In this document: positions 51,871-60,626 of the stretch, in pieces
Layout of the letters: each line of letters starts with the position of its first letter
Numbering within the stretch: the stretch's first letter is position 1
NCBI GenBank assembly: GCA_965219965.1
Contig: OZ244796.1
Coordinates: 1,364,001 to 1,428,000, forward strand
DNA: 64,000 nucleotides
From: G965219965 sp965219965
GTDB taxonomy: Bacteria > Pseudomonadota > Alphaproteobacteria > RS24
Direction of reading: 5' to 3'
Translations under genes and position numbers: made by a program
Notes under the pieces: generated by a model
Databases searched by the model: none
What the model saw: the letters and a program-made list of their open reading frames with translations, nothing else
What the model was told of the DNA's origin: nothing

Positions 51871-52866
51871 CTAATTTATCGCAGGTTCTTTGAAGGCGGG
51901 TAAAGCATTAAGGCCGAGCTTGCCCAAAAGCGCGTCATCTTTTTCACGGGCGGGATTGTCTTCGGTGAGCAATTCATCGCCGACAAAAATAGAATTCGCG
52001 CCCGCGAAAAAACAAAGCGCTTGCATTTCATCACTCATTTCTTCGCGCCCCGCCGAAAGGCGCACAGAAGAACGCGGCATAAGGATACGCGCCACCGCAA
52101 TGCAACGGACAAAATCAATGGCATCGGGCGGCGGGGTGTTTTCCAATTTCGTACCCGCCACAGCGATAAGCTGATTGATTGGCACGCTGTCGGGGTGAGA
52201 CGGCAAATTGGCCAAAGTCCGCAACATTTCGGCGCGGTCTTCAATGGTTTCGCCCATGCCAATAATGCCGCCGCAACACACTTTCATGCCGCTTTGGCGC
52301 ACATGTTCCAGCGTGTCTAGGCGGTCTTGAAAATTGCGCGTGGTGATAATTTGGTCGTAAAATTCTTCCGAAGTGTCAATGTTATGATTGTAATAATCCA
52401 AACCCGCTTGCGCCAGCGTGTCGGCCTGTTCGGCGGTGAGCATGCCGAGCGTGGCGCAGGTTTCCAGCCCCATTTCTTTCACGCCTTGTATCATTTCTTT
52501 GAGCGTGTCCATGTCGCGGGCTTTGGGCGACCGCCATGCCGCGCCCATGCAATAGCGGGTCGCGCCATTTTGTTTGGCCTTGGCCGCTTCGGCCAAAACG
52601 GATTGGGCGTCCATCAATTTGGTGGCTTTCAGGCCGCTATTGGCACTGGCCGATTGACTGCAATAGCCGCAATCTTCCGCACAGCCGCCCGTCTTCACCG
52701 AAATGAGCTGGCACATTTGCACTTGGTTGGGGTCAAAAAATTGCCGATGAATGGTTTGCGCCTGAAATAAAATATCATTGAAAGGCAAAGCAAAAAGGGC
52801 GCGGACTTCCTCGCGCCGCCAATCATGGCGTATGAGCTTTTTATCTTTTGCGTCCATGTGATTCAT
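51871..52866 (-). CDS. bioB: Biotin synthase
   Basis: The 331-residue radical-SAM enzyme inserts sulfur into dethiobiotin. The cluster motif is CAEDCGYC, and MGAAWRSPKARDM, YNHNIDTSEEFY and GGIIGMGET are BioB blocks. Other bio genes are not in the window. Tandem repeats fill the leader between it and the upstream methyltransferase gene. Confidence 0.97.
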   Translation of the reverse strand: MNHMDAKDKKLIRHDWRREEVRALFALPFNDILFQAQTIHRQFFDPNQVQMCQLISVKTGGCAEDCGYCSQSASANSGLKATKLMDAQSVLAEAAKAKQNGATRYCMGAAWRSPKARDMDTLKEMIQGVKEMGLETCATLGMLTAEQADTLAQAGLDYYNHNIDTSEEFYDQIITTRNFQDRLDTLEHVRQSGMKVCCGGIIGMGETIEDRAEMLRTLANLPSHPDSVPINQLIAVAGTKLENTPPPDAIDFVRCIAVARILMPRSSVRLSAGREEMSDEMQALCFFAGANSIFVGDELLTEDNPAREKDDALLGKLGLNALPAFKEPAIN

Positions 52867-52875
52867 TTTAGTTTT

Positions 52876-52924
52876 CCTATTGCTGGCCTATTGCTGCCCC
52901 GTCATTGTTGCCCCGTCATTGTTG
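52876..52924. repeat. Two adjacent tandem duplications upstream of bioB
   Basis: CCTATTGCTGG and CCTATTGCTGC (52876-52897) abut CCCCGTCATTGTTG repeated twice (52897-52910 and 52911-52924). The second duplication covers the stop codon of the upstream methyltransferase gene; all lie in the bioB leader on the minus strand. Confidence 0.8.
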
Positions 52925-53722
52925 ATTGGGCATGGTGCTGAAAAGCGAAACTTCTATCCAGCCATCATGGGCTTGGCGAAAATGCTTATTGCGCTTATGG
53001 CGCATTTTTTCCATTTTGGTCATATTATGGGTTTCAATATGCGGCAAGCCGACCAATGTTTCAAGCTGCTTGGCGGTATAAACCGACATGTTTTCATAGC
53101 CCGTCAGCCCTAAAATCTCGCTAAAACAATGGCGCGAAATTTGCCGTGCGCGGTCTGAGAGCGTGGCGGGCAGTGTGTGATATTCCACAATCGCCGATTG
53201 CGGGGTGAAGGTTTCTATCAGCGCGGTCAAATGGCGGGCATCAATATAATAGCTAATGCCTTCCAAAATAATCAGGCTGTTTTGCTCACCGTCCCATCCG
53301 ACGGCTTGCATTTTTTCGTGGCAATCTTGCGTGTCGGTGACATCGGCTTCAATGTGGTGACAATTTGGGTGGTCTATCAGCGCACGCTTTTGCGGCATAT
53401 TATCTTGGTCTAATTCATAAATATGTGCGCCCGGGTAAAGGGTGGCAATTTCCAAACCCATCGCGTCCATGCCAGCGGCGGGCAGAATAATTTGTTCGGG
53501 CAGATTTTCATGCACAAGCAAATGCTCAATGAAACGCAAAATCGCATATTTGCGATTTTGTATCACCTCGTCATAGTCCGGGAAAAAATCGGTAATGGAT
53601 TTATATAAATCCTCACCTGCCGATAAATCCAACTCGGCGAGATAGCGGCGGGCCGCATTGGTTTGATAAACCTTATCCTTAGTCATAAGCAAGACCAGCG
53701 CGGATGTGTGTGCCAGAGTCAT
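52916..53722 (-). CDS. SAM-dependent methyltransferase, LCM/PPM1-like
   Basis: The 268-residue protein resembles the leucine carboxyl methyltransferase superfamily: ILPAAGMDAMGLEIATLYPGAHIYELDQ holds the SAM loop, and SLIILEGISYYI the following strand. The substrate is unknown. It is upstream of bioB on the same strand, though no biotin role is evident (it is not a BioC). ATG 53722 has AGGGG upstream; ATG 53686 is an alternative. Confidence 0.72.
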   Translation of the reverse strand: MTLAHTSALVLLMTKDKVYQTNAARRYLAELDLSAGEDLYKSITDFFPDYDEVIQNRKYAILRFIEHLLVHENLPEQIILPAAGMDAMGLEIATLYPGAHIYELDQDNMPQKRALIDHPNCHHIEADVTDTQDCHEKMQAVGWDGEQNSLIILEGISYYIDARHLTALIETFTPQSAIVEYHTLPATLSDRARQISRHCFSEILGLTGYENMSVYTAKQLETLVGLPHIETHNMTKMEKMRHKRNKHFRQAHDGWIEVSLFSTMPNQQ

Positions 53723-53787
53723 TTTGTCGCCCCTATTGTTCGGCTCATTCTACCACCCCGCCTGAAAGGGTCAATATGGGGCGCGAT

Positions 53788-53813
53788 GGGGGTGGGCTGT
53801 GTGGCCCACCCCC
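53788..53813. terminator. Strong hairpin between the TonB receptor and methyltransferase genes
   Basis: GGGGGTGGGC (53788-53797) pairs perfectly with GCCCACCCCC (53804-53813). A TTTATT follows on the plus strand. Both flanking genes are on the minus strand, where no T run follows, so it may act only as a boundary structure. Confidence 0.5.
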
Positions 53814-53828
53814 TTTATTGAGCGCGGG

Positions 53829-55904
53829 TTAAAAATGCTGGCTTAGGCGGAAGGTGATATTCCGCCCCGCTTCGGGCAGCAGGTCTTTTAAGGCACTGCT
53901 GTGATGGCGGATTTCTTCGTCCAACATATTTTCCACTGCCAAAGTGAGGCGCAACCCTTCGCGCACAGGCGGATAATAATGCGCGGTCAGGTCGGCTTGG
54001 ACATAATCAGGCGTGGGCAGCTGGTCGTCTGGCACACGGTTTTGCGCGGAAGTGGCGATAATGTCCAACTGAAGGTCAAACATATCATGCACCAGCCCTG
54101 CTGACAGCACCCATTTTTCGGCGGGTATGTCGCGCAAGGGCGTGCCATTTTTCTGCTCGCCCGTCATACGCGCATAGGCAATATCGCCCGTCCATTTTGT
54201 ATTGGCGAGAAAAGGCGCGTCTTGGGTGATGTTATAGCTGACTTCCACGCCGCTAATTTCCGCCGCGCTTTGGCGGTAAGCAAAAACATGTTCGCCATCT
54301 TCCATCTCGCTCGTCTCGGTGAGGAAAATAAAACGGTCATAATCATTATTGAAAAGCGTTGCGACCATTTCACCCGCGCCTAGCCCTGTGCGAAAATAAA
54401 TTTCACCCGCCACAGAATTTTCCGATTTCAAATAAGGCGCACCACGTTCATAACGCTGCACCGCCGTATGCACCCCTTCGGAAAATAATTCTGTCGGCGC
54501 AGGAGGCCGCGCATTAAAGGATAGCGAGCCGCCTATGAAATGCTTGTCGGCCACGCTCACACCCAAACCTGCGGCAACATTAAGCGTGTCAAAATCGCGG
54601 CGGTGCAGGGCGGTTTTGTAATCGGTGTGGTCGGCGCGTGCGGCCAGCTCTAACTGCCAATTATCATTGGCACCAAAAGTGCTGTTTTCAATGAGATAAA
54701 GGCTGAACTGATTTTGCGTGACATCAGGCAAAAAGGCTTCCGCCCCCGTCATGCTTAGCTCCGTGGCCAGCGCGGTCGCCCCCCATAAAGCATCGCTATT
54801 GGGGCGCAAAGTAACCGGCATTTCAAAATTAAGCTGGCTTTGCTCGCGGGCAAAAACCGCACCCACCCCATCGCCTTCATATTCTGTATGCTCATAATCA
54901 TGATAGGCCAGCTTAACCGCCAACGGGTCGGCGGCTCCTGTGTCGCGCTCAAAAATGAAAACGGCAAAATGCTTTTCCATATCTAGGCGGACATCTTCTT
55001 CCTCTTCATGGGGCATTTGCCCACCCATTTGCATTGCATGAGGGTCGTGTGCGTCATGGTGTTCATGGCCGACAATGCCATATTCTTGCCGATTCTGGCC
55101 GAGCAGAATTTTATAACGCTGATTATCCGCTTGGCGCATCAAACCAAAATGCACCATATCGGCTTTGGCAAAACTATTTTCCGCGTCTTGCTCAACATCT
55201 TCTGCGGTTTCGCCTTCTTCGGCGAGCAAAGCCGCGCTTTCGGCATGAGTCGGAATACGGATATTACCCGCATCTTGGGCGAAGGCCGACAGAGTGGCGA
55301 GGTAATGACCCGCCTGTTTGTGCGTGCTAAAGCCGCCCTGTGTGGTATCGGCTACCGTGTCACCGCCCAGCGTGACCCTATGGGTGGGGGTGGTGTCGGT
55401 GTCCAAAGCACGGCTAAAGCTGTTAATAATGCCCGTCGCCGCATAAGGACCATAGCGCAAACTGGCCGGCCCTTTGAGTATCTCAATGCGCGACTGGCCA
55501 AACACCGCGCCGCTATTGGCGTGGTCATTGGCGGTTTGCGACATATCGCCGGTTTGCAAGCCGTCTTCCAACACGCCAATGCGATAGCCCGACTGGCCGC
55601 GTATGACAGGCCGCCCAACGGCAGGCCCGTGACTGGCCACATCTATGCCCGCCAGATGGCGCAGACCCGTGCCAAGCGGCTCGCCCGTGAGGTCGGCCAA
55701 AACATCGGCGTCAAGCATGTGGGTGGTGGAAATAATGTCACGCGCCGATTGTTGAAACGGCACGCTCAGCACAGTGATTTTTTCAAGCTGGATTTTTTCC
55801 GCTTGGTTTTGGTTTTGCGCGGCAAGGGGGGTGGCGGCCATCATCATGGCGGCGACCATATAGAATGCGCGCCCGCGCAGGCGCGTAGGATTTAGAGTAT
55901 TCAT
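53829..55904 (-). CDS. TonB-dependent outer-membrane receptor, ZnuD-like
   Basis: The 691-residue protein has a signal peptide (ending ATPLAAQ), a plug domain (about 40-165, GTGLRHLAGIDVASHG and RPVIRGQSGYRIGVLEDG, RIEILKGPASLRYGP) and a beta-barrel ending in ITFRLSQHF with a C-terminal Phe. A His/Asp/Met-rich loop (HEHHDAHDPHAMQMGG) resembles the metal loop of ZnuD, so zinc or another transition metal is the likely substrate. A His-rich exported protein gene is directly upstream. No Zur box was recognised. Confidence 0.88.
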   Translation of the reverse strand: MNTLNPTRLRGRAFYMVAAMMMAATPLAAQNQNQAEKIQLEKITVLSVPFQQSARDIISTTHMLDADVLADLTGEPLGTGLRHLAGIDVASHGPAVGRPVIRGQSGYRIGVLEDGLQTGDMSQTANDHANSGAVFGQSRIEILKGPASLRYGPYAATGIINSFSRALDTDTTPTHRVTLGGDTVADTTQGGFSTHKQAGHYLATLSAFAQDAGNIRIPTHAESAALLAEEGETAEDVEQDAENSFAKADMVHFGLMRQADNQRYKILLGQNRQEYGIVGHEHHDAHDPHAMQMGGQMPHEEEEDVRLDMEKHFAVFIFERDTGAADPLAVKLAYHDYEHTEYEGDGVGAVFAREQSQLNFEMPVTLRPNSDALWGATALATELSMTGAEAFLPDVTQNQFSLYLIENSTFGANDNWQLELAARADHTDYKTALHRRDFDTLNVAAGLGVSVADKHFIGGSLSFNARPPAPTELFSEGVHTAVQRYERGAPYLKSENSVAGEIYFRTGLGAGEMVATLFNNDYDRFIFLTETSEMEDGEHVFAYRQSAAEISGVEVSYNITQDAPFLANTKWTGDIAYARMTGEQKNGTPLRDIPAEKWVLSAGLVHDMFDLQLDIIATSAQNRVPDDQLPTPDYVQADLTAHYYPPVREGLRLTLAVENMLDEEIRHHSSALKDLLPEAGRNITFRLSQHF

Positions 55905-55915
55905 TTTAATCTCTC

Positions 55916-55952
55916 GGTTTGAAATGTTTGAAAATTAAGTGGGTTTCAAACC
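55916..55952 (-). promoter_or_regulatory. 9-bp inverted repeat between the His-rich gene and the TonB receptor gene
   Basis: GGTTTGAAA (55916-55924) and TTTCAAACC (55944-55952) are perfect complements 19 nt apart. The hairpin spans the stop of the His-rich gene and lies 12 nt before the receptor start. It could regulate the second gene at the RNA level or be a protein site. Confidence 0.5.
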
Positions 55953-56272
55953 AGCGCAGGCGGGGCGCGAGAGAAAAATAAAACCGTCCGCGCAATGGAC
56001 GGCGTGGGCTGTGCATGTTGCAAGGCGGGTTGCGGATTTTTAACAGGGGTAAATTGCGGGGCGAATTCATAAGCCAACTGCCCCGCTTGGGCGGTGAGCA
56101 GGCAATGGGCTTCGGCTTCTATGGGCGCGGGGGTGTTGGAGCCGTCATGATGATGGGCATCGCTGTGCTGGGCGGCGTGGTGGGGGTCGGTGATAAGATG
56201 CTGAACATCATGGCTCACACCCGCCAGCAGCACAAAAAGTGCCAGTAAAATAAATTTCCGTCCCATAAACAT
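55946..56272 (-). CDS. Small His-rich exported protein (DUF2946-like)
   Basis: The 108-residue protein has a hydrophobic N-terminus (FILLALFVLLAGVSHD), then a His cluster (HHAAQHSDAHHHDG) and a single Cys (AHCLLT). It ends FFSRAPPALV, a pattern seen in DUF2946 proteins found beside metal genes. It probably binds metal in the periplasm or inner membrane. Start ATG 56272 is used; ATG 56308 would add 12 residues. It is upstream of the ZnuD-like receptor. Confidence 0.7.
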   Translation of the reverse strand: MFMGRKFILLALFVLLAGVSHDVQHLITDPHHAAQHSDAHHHDGSNTPAPIEAEAHCLLTAQAGQLAYEFAPQFTPVKNPQPALQHAQPTPSIARTVLFFSRAPPALV

Positions 56273-56376
56273 AAAAGCCAGCCTAGCCAAAACCGCCTGA
56301 CAAGGCAAGGCTTAACGGCACAGCGCAATGGGGCGCGGGGCGCGGGGGGCTGTAGGCGGGCTTATGGCACGGCGGC

Positions 56377-56580
56377 TTAAAAATCGCAGGCAATGCCGTC
56401 TTTTTCCCAATCGCCATAGCGGGTGGGTTCGGGGCCAGCGCGGCCCCCTTTTTCTGTGGCACGGGCGCGGGTGGGTTTTTTGGCCTCTTTTTCTTTGGCG
56501 ATGCGGCGTTGGGCGGCTTCGTCTAAGGCGCGGGCGCGGGCGGCGGCTTTTTTGGCGGCTTGTGTGTCGGCGTGTTTCAT
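56377..56580 (-). CDS. Succinate dehydrogenase assembly factor 4 (DUF1674)
   Basis: The 67-residue protein ends in GGRAGPEPTRYGDWEKDGIACDF, the strongly conserved DUF1674/SDHAF4 signature. The N-terminal part is Ala/Arg/Lys-rich. SDHAF4 helps assemble the flavoprotein subunit of succinate dehydrogenase. It is divergent from rsmB, as in many Alphaproteobacteria. Its small size and overlap with a longer antisense frame make it easy to miss. Confidence 0.92.
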   Translation of the reverse strand: MKHADTQAAKKAAARARALDEAAQRRIAKEKEAKKPTRARATEKGGRAGPEPTRYGDWEKDGIACDF

Positions 56581-56632
56581 ATCGCCAATATGGCCGCTTG
56601 CGCCGCAAATGCCAAGATGGTTTAACGCTTGC

Positions 56633-58072
56633 ATGGTAAAAAATTCGTCAAAATCGCCGCATGGGGGCAAGGGGCAACCAAAACGGGCGGGGGAGTCGCC
56701 GCGTTCGGATACGCCGCAAACGCGGCGGGCGGCGGGGGAGGCGTTGGCGGCTATTGAGCGCGGCAAAAGGCTAGACCAAGCCATGCGGCGTTTAGATGGG
56801 TTAAGCCGCCCCGACCGTGCTTTGGCGCGGGCGATGGTGATGCTGGCTCTGCGCCACCATGGCACGATTGCCGCTTTGCTTGCGGCGCATATTAAACGCC
56901 CCATGCCCAAACAGGCGCATTTGGCGCGGGCTTTGTTGCATTTGGGCGTGGTGCAACTTTATTTTATGGACACGCCCGACCATGCCGCCGTGAGCGAAAC
57001 GGTGCAAACGTGTGGGCGCGGCGCGGCGGCGTATCGCGGGCTTATCAATGCGGTGTTGCGGAAATTGGCGCGGGTGGAAAAAGCCGACCGCCGCCTGCCC
57101 GATAACCCCGCCGCCAATATGCCGCCTTATTTAATGCGCCAATGGGTGGCAACTTACGGCGCGGATATGGCGGCGCAAATTGCGCGGCAACATGGGCAAG
57201 TGCCGCCGCTTGATTTATGTTTCAAAACGCCCGCGCTGGCGCAAGATTTTTGTGCGGCGCATGAAAATCTATCGCCCACGCTTATGGGGCGGAATCATGT
57301 GCGCCTGTTTGACGCCCCGCCCGTGACCGCTTTGCCCGATTTTGAAAAGGGCGATTGGTGGGTGCAAGATATAGCCGCCTCTTATGCGGCGCAAATGCTT
57401 GACGCGGTTTTGCCATCTGGCCGTGCGTGCCATATTTTAGATATGTGCGCCGCCCCGGGTGGCAAAACGATGCAACTCGCGGCAGCCGGCCATTGCGTGA
57501 CGGCATTAGATGTGTCGGCAAAACGGCTGGATATTTTGCGCGAAAATTTACAGCGCACCAATTTAACGGCGCAAGTGGTGATGGGTGACGCGCTGCGCTG
57601 GCAAAAGCCCGCCGCCACCCCGCCCTTTGATGCGGTTTTGCTAGACGCGCCTTGCGGGGCGACCGGCACGATACGCCGCCACCCCGATTTGCTTTTGCAT
57701 CAAGCGCAAGAACGGACACAAGATAGGGCGAAGCTGACCGCATTGCAGGGGCAGCTTTTGACCCGTGCGGGCGATTTGTTGAAAGCGGGCGGGGTGCTGG
57801 CCTATGCGGTTTGCTCGCTTGACCCCGCCGAAGGGGCAGGGCAGATAGAGGCGTTTTGCCGCGCCCAGCCTGATTTTGCCTTGCAGGCGGTGCCGTCTGA
57901 GGCGGGTGTGCCGCCAGAACTGACGCAAAAATTGGGCGCAAGCGGGCGCACCATTCTGCAAACCACGCCCGCCCATTGGAGCGATAAAGGCGGTATGGAT
58001 GGATTTTTTTGCGCTATTATGATAAAACAGCCCCCGATTGATAAACCCATTGATGAACCAAAAGCCAAATAG
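56633..58072 (+). CDS. rsmB: 16S rRNA (cytosine967-C5)-methyltransferase RsmB
   Basis: The 479-residue protein has an N-terminal NusB-like domain (about 28-150, RRAAGEALAAIERGKRLDQAMRRL) and a C-terminal m5C methyltransferase domain. SAM motif LDMCAAPGGKTMQLA and the catalytic Cys in LLDAPCGATGTIRRHPD are clear. The first 25 residues are Gly/Ser/Arg-rich and encoded by G-rich DNA. ATG 56633 is chosen because earlier in-frame codons overlap the divergent DUF1674 gene. No clear ribosome-binding site is seen. Confidence 0.94.
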   Translation: MVKNSSKSPHGGKGQPKRAGESPRSDTPQTRRAAGEALAAIERGKRLDQAMRRLDGLSRPDRALARAMVMLALRHHGTIAALLAAHIKRPMPKQAHLARALLHLGVVQLYFMDTPDHAAVSETVQTCGRGAAAYRGLINAVLRKLARVEKADRRLPDNPAANMPPYLMRQWVATYGADMAAQIARQHGQVPPLDLCFKTPALAQDFCAAHENLSPTLMGRNHVRLFDAPPVTALPDFEKGDWWVQDIAASYAAQMLDAVLPSGRACHILDMCAAPGGKTMQLAAAGHCVTALDVSAKRLDILRENLQRTNLTAQVVMGDALRWQKPAATPPFDAVLLDAPCGATGTIRRHPDLLLHQAQERTQDRAKLTALQGQLLTRAGDLLKAGGVLAYAVCSLDPAEGAGQIEAFCRAQPDFALQAVPSEAGVPPELTQKLGASGRTILQTTPAHWSDKGGMDGFFCAIMIKQPPIDKPIDEPKAK

Positions 58073-58080
58073 GAAATGCC

Positions 58081-59892
58081 ATGCAGATGAACCCTATGAT
58101 GCCGCCGCCCTCTGGGCCGACACCTGCTGAAAGAAAGCGGCTGACCAAATTGCTGCAAGCCGAAAAGCTCAAACAAGCGGCGCGGTTTGCCGAGAAATTG
58201 CTGAAAAATTATCCCAATAATGAAATGCTGACGCAAAGCCTCGGCATGATTTATGAGTTGGATAATCGCCCTGAAAAGGCCGCGTCCTTGCTTGGCAAAA
58301 TGGTGGATAAAAATCCGAATGATCCGACCATATTGGAACGGCTCGCCGTGTCGCAAATGAAAGCCGAAGAGCATCAAGAGGCCATTAAAACATGGCAGAA
58401 TCTGTTGAAAATCGCGCCCAATAATGTGCCAGCCTTATGCGGCTTGGGGTCGTCATTTAATATGTTGGAAATTTACCAAAAGGCGGCGATTGAATTTCAA
58501 AAAGCCCATGAGCTTGAACCCGACAATGATGAAATTACCGAATGTTTGGCCAATAGCTATTTGGAAAGTTTTCAATATGAAAAAGCGGCGCAGTATTTCC
58601 GTCATCTGATTGACCGCACGGGTGATAGTAAATTCAAATTATCGCTGGCCGATTGCTTGTCGCATTTGAACCGCCCGAAAGAGGCGTTGGCTTTGTGCGA
58701 TGAATTGATTGGTGAAAATGCCGATACGGCGGCGGTGCATTTACGCAAAGGCCATATTTTAGGCACGCTCGGACGCGGTGATGAGGCATTGGAAAATTTC
58801 AAGACCGCCCGCAATCTTGACCCTGATAATCCCTCACCGCTTATCGCACAAATTCATCAAATTAAAGTCACGCCAGAAAATGCCGATGATTATATTCCCA
58901 CGCTGAAAGAAATGTTGCCCAATAAGGATTTGGACGACCAAAGATTAGCCCTTATCAATTACGCGCTCGGCAAGGCGGCGCATGATTTGAAAGACCGTAG
59001 CGAGGCGTTTTCACGCTGGGAAAAGGGCAATGATTTATATTTGAAATATCGCGCCTATGATGAGGAAAAATCTCTGGAGCGTTTTAGAATTCTCAAACAT
59101 ATTTTCGCGCCCATTGATTTTGACAATCTCAACCCCAATGAGGCTTTTGTGAAACCCACACCGCAAGACAAAACTATGATTTTTATTGTCGGTATGCCGC
59201 GCTCTGGCACGTCTTTGGTGGAGCAAATTATTTCCAGCCATTCGCAAGTTTATGGCGCGGGTGAGCTGAATATCATGAAGCAAACCACCGAAGAATTGAT
59301 GTTCTATTTCACCGACCAGCCAGAAGTGAAACTGATTGATGTCGCCTTCGGCTCTATTGGGCGTGATTATATGGACGCGATTGTGCGGATGAATATCAAA
59401 GAACCTTATGTCACCGATAAAATGCCGCATAATTTCCAACAGCTCGGCTTTATCCGTGCGGCGTTCCCCAATGCGAAAATCATTCACATTAACCGCGACC
59501 CGATGGCGGTGTGCTGGTCAAATTGGCAACGCTATTTCCCCGCCGCTGGTATGAGCTTTGGGAATAATTTGACGACCATTGGCACTTATTATGGTTATTA
59601 CGCTAATTTGATGGATTTCTGGCGGTCAAAATTCGGCAAGTCTATTTATGATTTGGATTATGAAAAGCTGACGCAAAATCAAGAAGAAGAAACCCGCGCC
59701 TTGCTGGATTTTTGCGGGCTTGATTTTGAACCCGCTTGTTTGGAATTCCACAAAACTGAACGCGCTGTGCGGACGGCAAGCCAACAACAAGTGCGGCAGA
59801 AAATGTACACGGGCAGCACGAAAAGCTGGCAGGCCTATGATGAATATCTCACACCCTTAAAAGCCGCACTTGAAAAATCCCCGCCGCAATAA
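58081..59892 (+). CDS. TPR-repeat sulfotransferase family protein
   Basis: The 603-residue protein has about seven TPR repeats (20-270) followed by a sulfotransferase domain. The PAPS 5'-phosphosulfate loop is IVGMPRSGTSLVEQIISSHSQVYGAGEL (about 363), and the 3'-phosphate region includes INRDPMAVCWSNWQRYF. The substrate is unknown; family members sulfate peptides or sugars. It is 8 nt downstream of rsmB and may be co-transcribed. Confidence 0.9.
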   Translation: MQMNPMMPPPSGPTPAERKRLTKLLQAEKLKQAARFAEKLLKNYPNNEMLTQSLGMIYELDNRPEKAASLLGKMVDKNPNDPTILERLAVSQMKAEEHQEAIKTWQNLLKIAPNNVPALCGLGSSFNMLEIYQKAAIEFQKAHELEPDNDEITECLANSYLESFQYEKAAQYFRHLIDRTGDSKFKLSLADCLSHLNRPKEALALCDELIGENADTAAVHLRKGHILGTLGRGDEALENFKTARNLDPDNPSPLIAQIHQIKVTPENADDYIPTLKEMLPNKDLDDQRLALINYALGKAAHDLKDRSEAFSRWEKGNDLYLKYRAYDEEKSLERFRILKHIFAPIDFDNLNPNEAFVKPTPQDKTMIFIVGMPRSGTSLVEQIISSHSQVYGAGELNIMKQTTEELMFYFTDQPEVKLIDVAFGSIGRDYMDAIVRMNIKEPYVTDKMPHNFQQLGFIRAAFPNAKIIHINRDPMAVCWSNWQRYFPAAGMSFGNNLTTIGTYYGYYANLMDFWRSKFGKSIYDLDYEKLTQNQEEETRALLDFCGLDFEPACLEFHKTERAVRTASQQQVRQKMYTGSTKSWQAYDEYLTPLKAALEKSPPQ

Positions 59893-59937
59893 ACCCCGCC
59901 CTAATAGGCACGAAGCCGCAAGGCAGAAAGAAAAGGC

Positions 59938-60600
59938 ATGACCCGTTCCATTAAAATTTCGCCTTCTATTTTGTCGGCTGATTTCGCCCAGCTTGGCGCG
60001 GAAGTGGCGGCGATTTGCCAAGCCGGCTGCGATTATGTCCATGTTGATGTGATGGACGGGCATTTTGTTCCCAATATCACCATTGGCCCCAATGTGGTCG
60101 CCGCCATAAAGCCGCATGCGACAAAACCGCTTGATGTGCATTTAATGATTGCGCCCGTTGAGCCTTATATTGAGGCTTTTGCCAAAGCGGGCGCGGATAT
60201 TATCACTTTTCACCCCGAAGCTGGCCCGCATCCGCACCGCACCATTCAAGCCATTAAGGCGGCAGGTTGCAAGGCGGGCATATCGCTCAATCCGGCCACG
60301 CCGATTGCGGCGATTGAAGATTTGCTCGCCGATATTGATTTGGCTTTGGTCATGTCAGTTAATCCGGGCTTTGGCGGGCAGAAATTTATCACCGAACAAT
60401 TAGATAAAATCCGCCGCTTGCGTAAAATGATTGATGCGGGCGGCCATGCGATTGAACTTGAAGTAGATGGTGGGATTACCCAAGATAATGCGGCGGCGGT
60501 GATTGAAGCGGGCGCGGATGTGCTGGTGGCTGGCACGGCGAGCTTTAAGGGCGGGGCAAAACAATATGCTGAAAATATCGCCGCGCTACGGGGTCGGTAA
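59938..60600 (+). CDS. rpe: Ribulose-phosphate 3-epimerase
   Basis: The 220-residue TIM-barrel metalloenzyme interconverts ribulose-5-P and xylulose-5-P. The N-terminal ISPSILSADFAQLGAEV, VHVDVMDGHFVPNITIGP, VHLMI, MSVNPGFGGQKFI and LEVDGGITQDNA carry all the usual active-site residues. A GCAGAAAGAAAAGG site precedes ATG 59938. Confidence 0.97.
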   Translation: MTRSIKISPSILSADFAQLGAEVAAICQAGCDYVHVDVMDGHFVPNITIGPNVVAAIKPHATKPLDVHLMIAPVEPYIEAFAKAGADIITFHPEAGPHPHRTIQAIKAAGCKAGISLNPATPIAAIEDLLADIDLALVMSVNPGFGGQKFITEQLDKIRRLRKMIDAGGHAIELEVDGGITQDNAAAVIEAGADVLVAGTASFKGGAKQYAENIAALRGR

Positions 60601-60626
60601 GGGTGCGAGCCTGAAAGCGAAAGCCC

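Noticed and set aside
55008..55895. 295-codon frame antisense to the TonB receptor gene
   Set aside because: Arg/His/Ala-rich product with no domain, fully inside a clear receptor gene.
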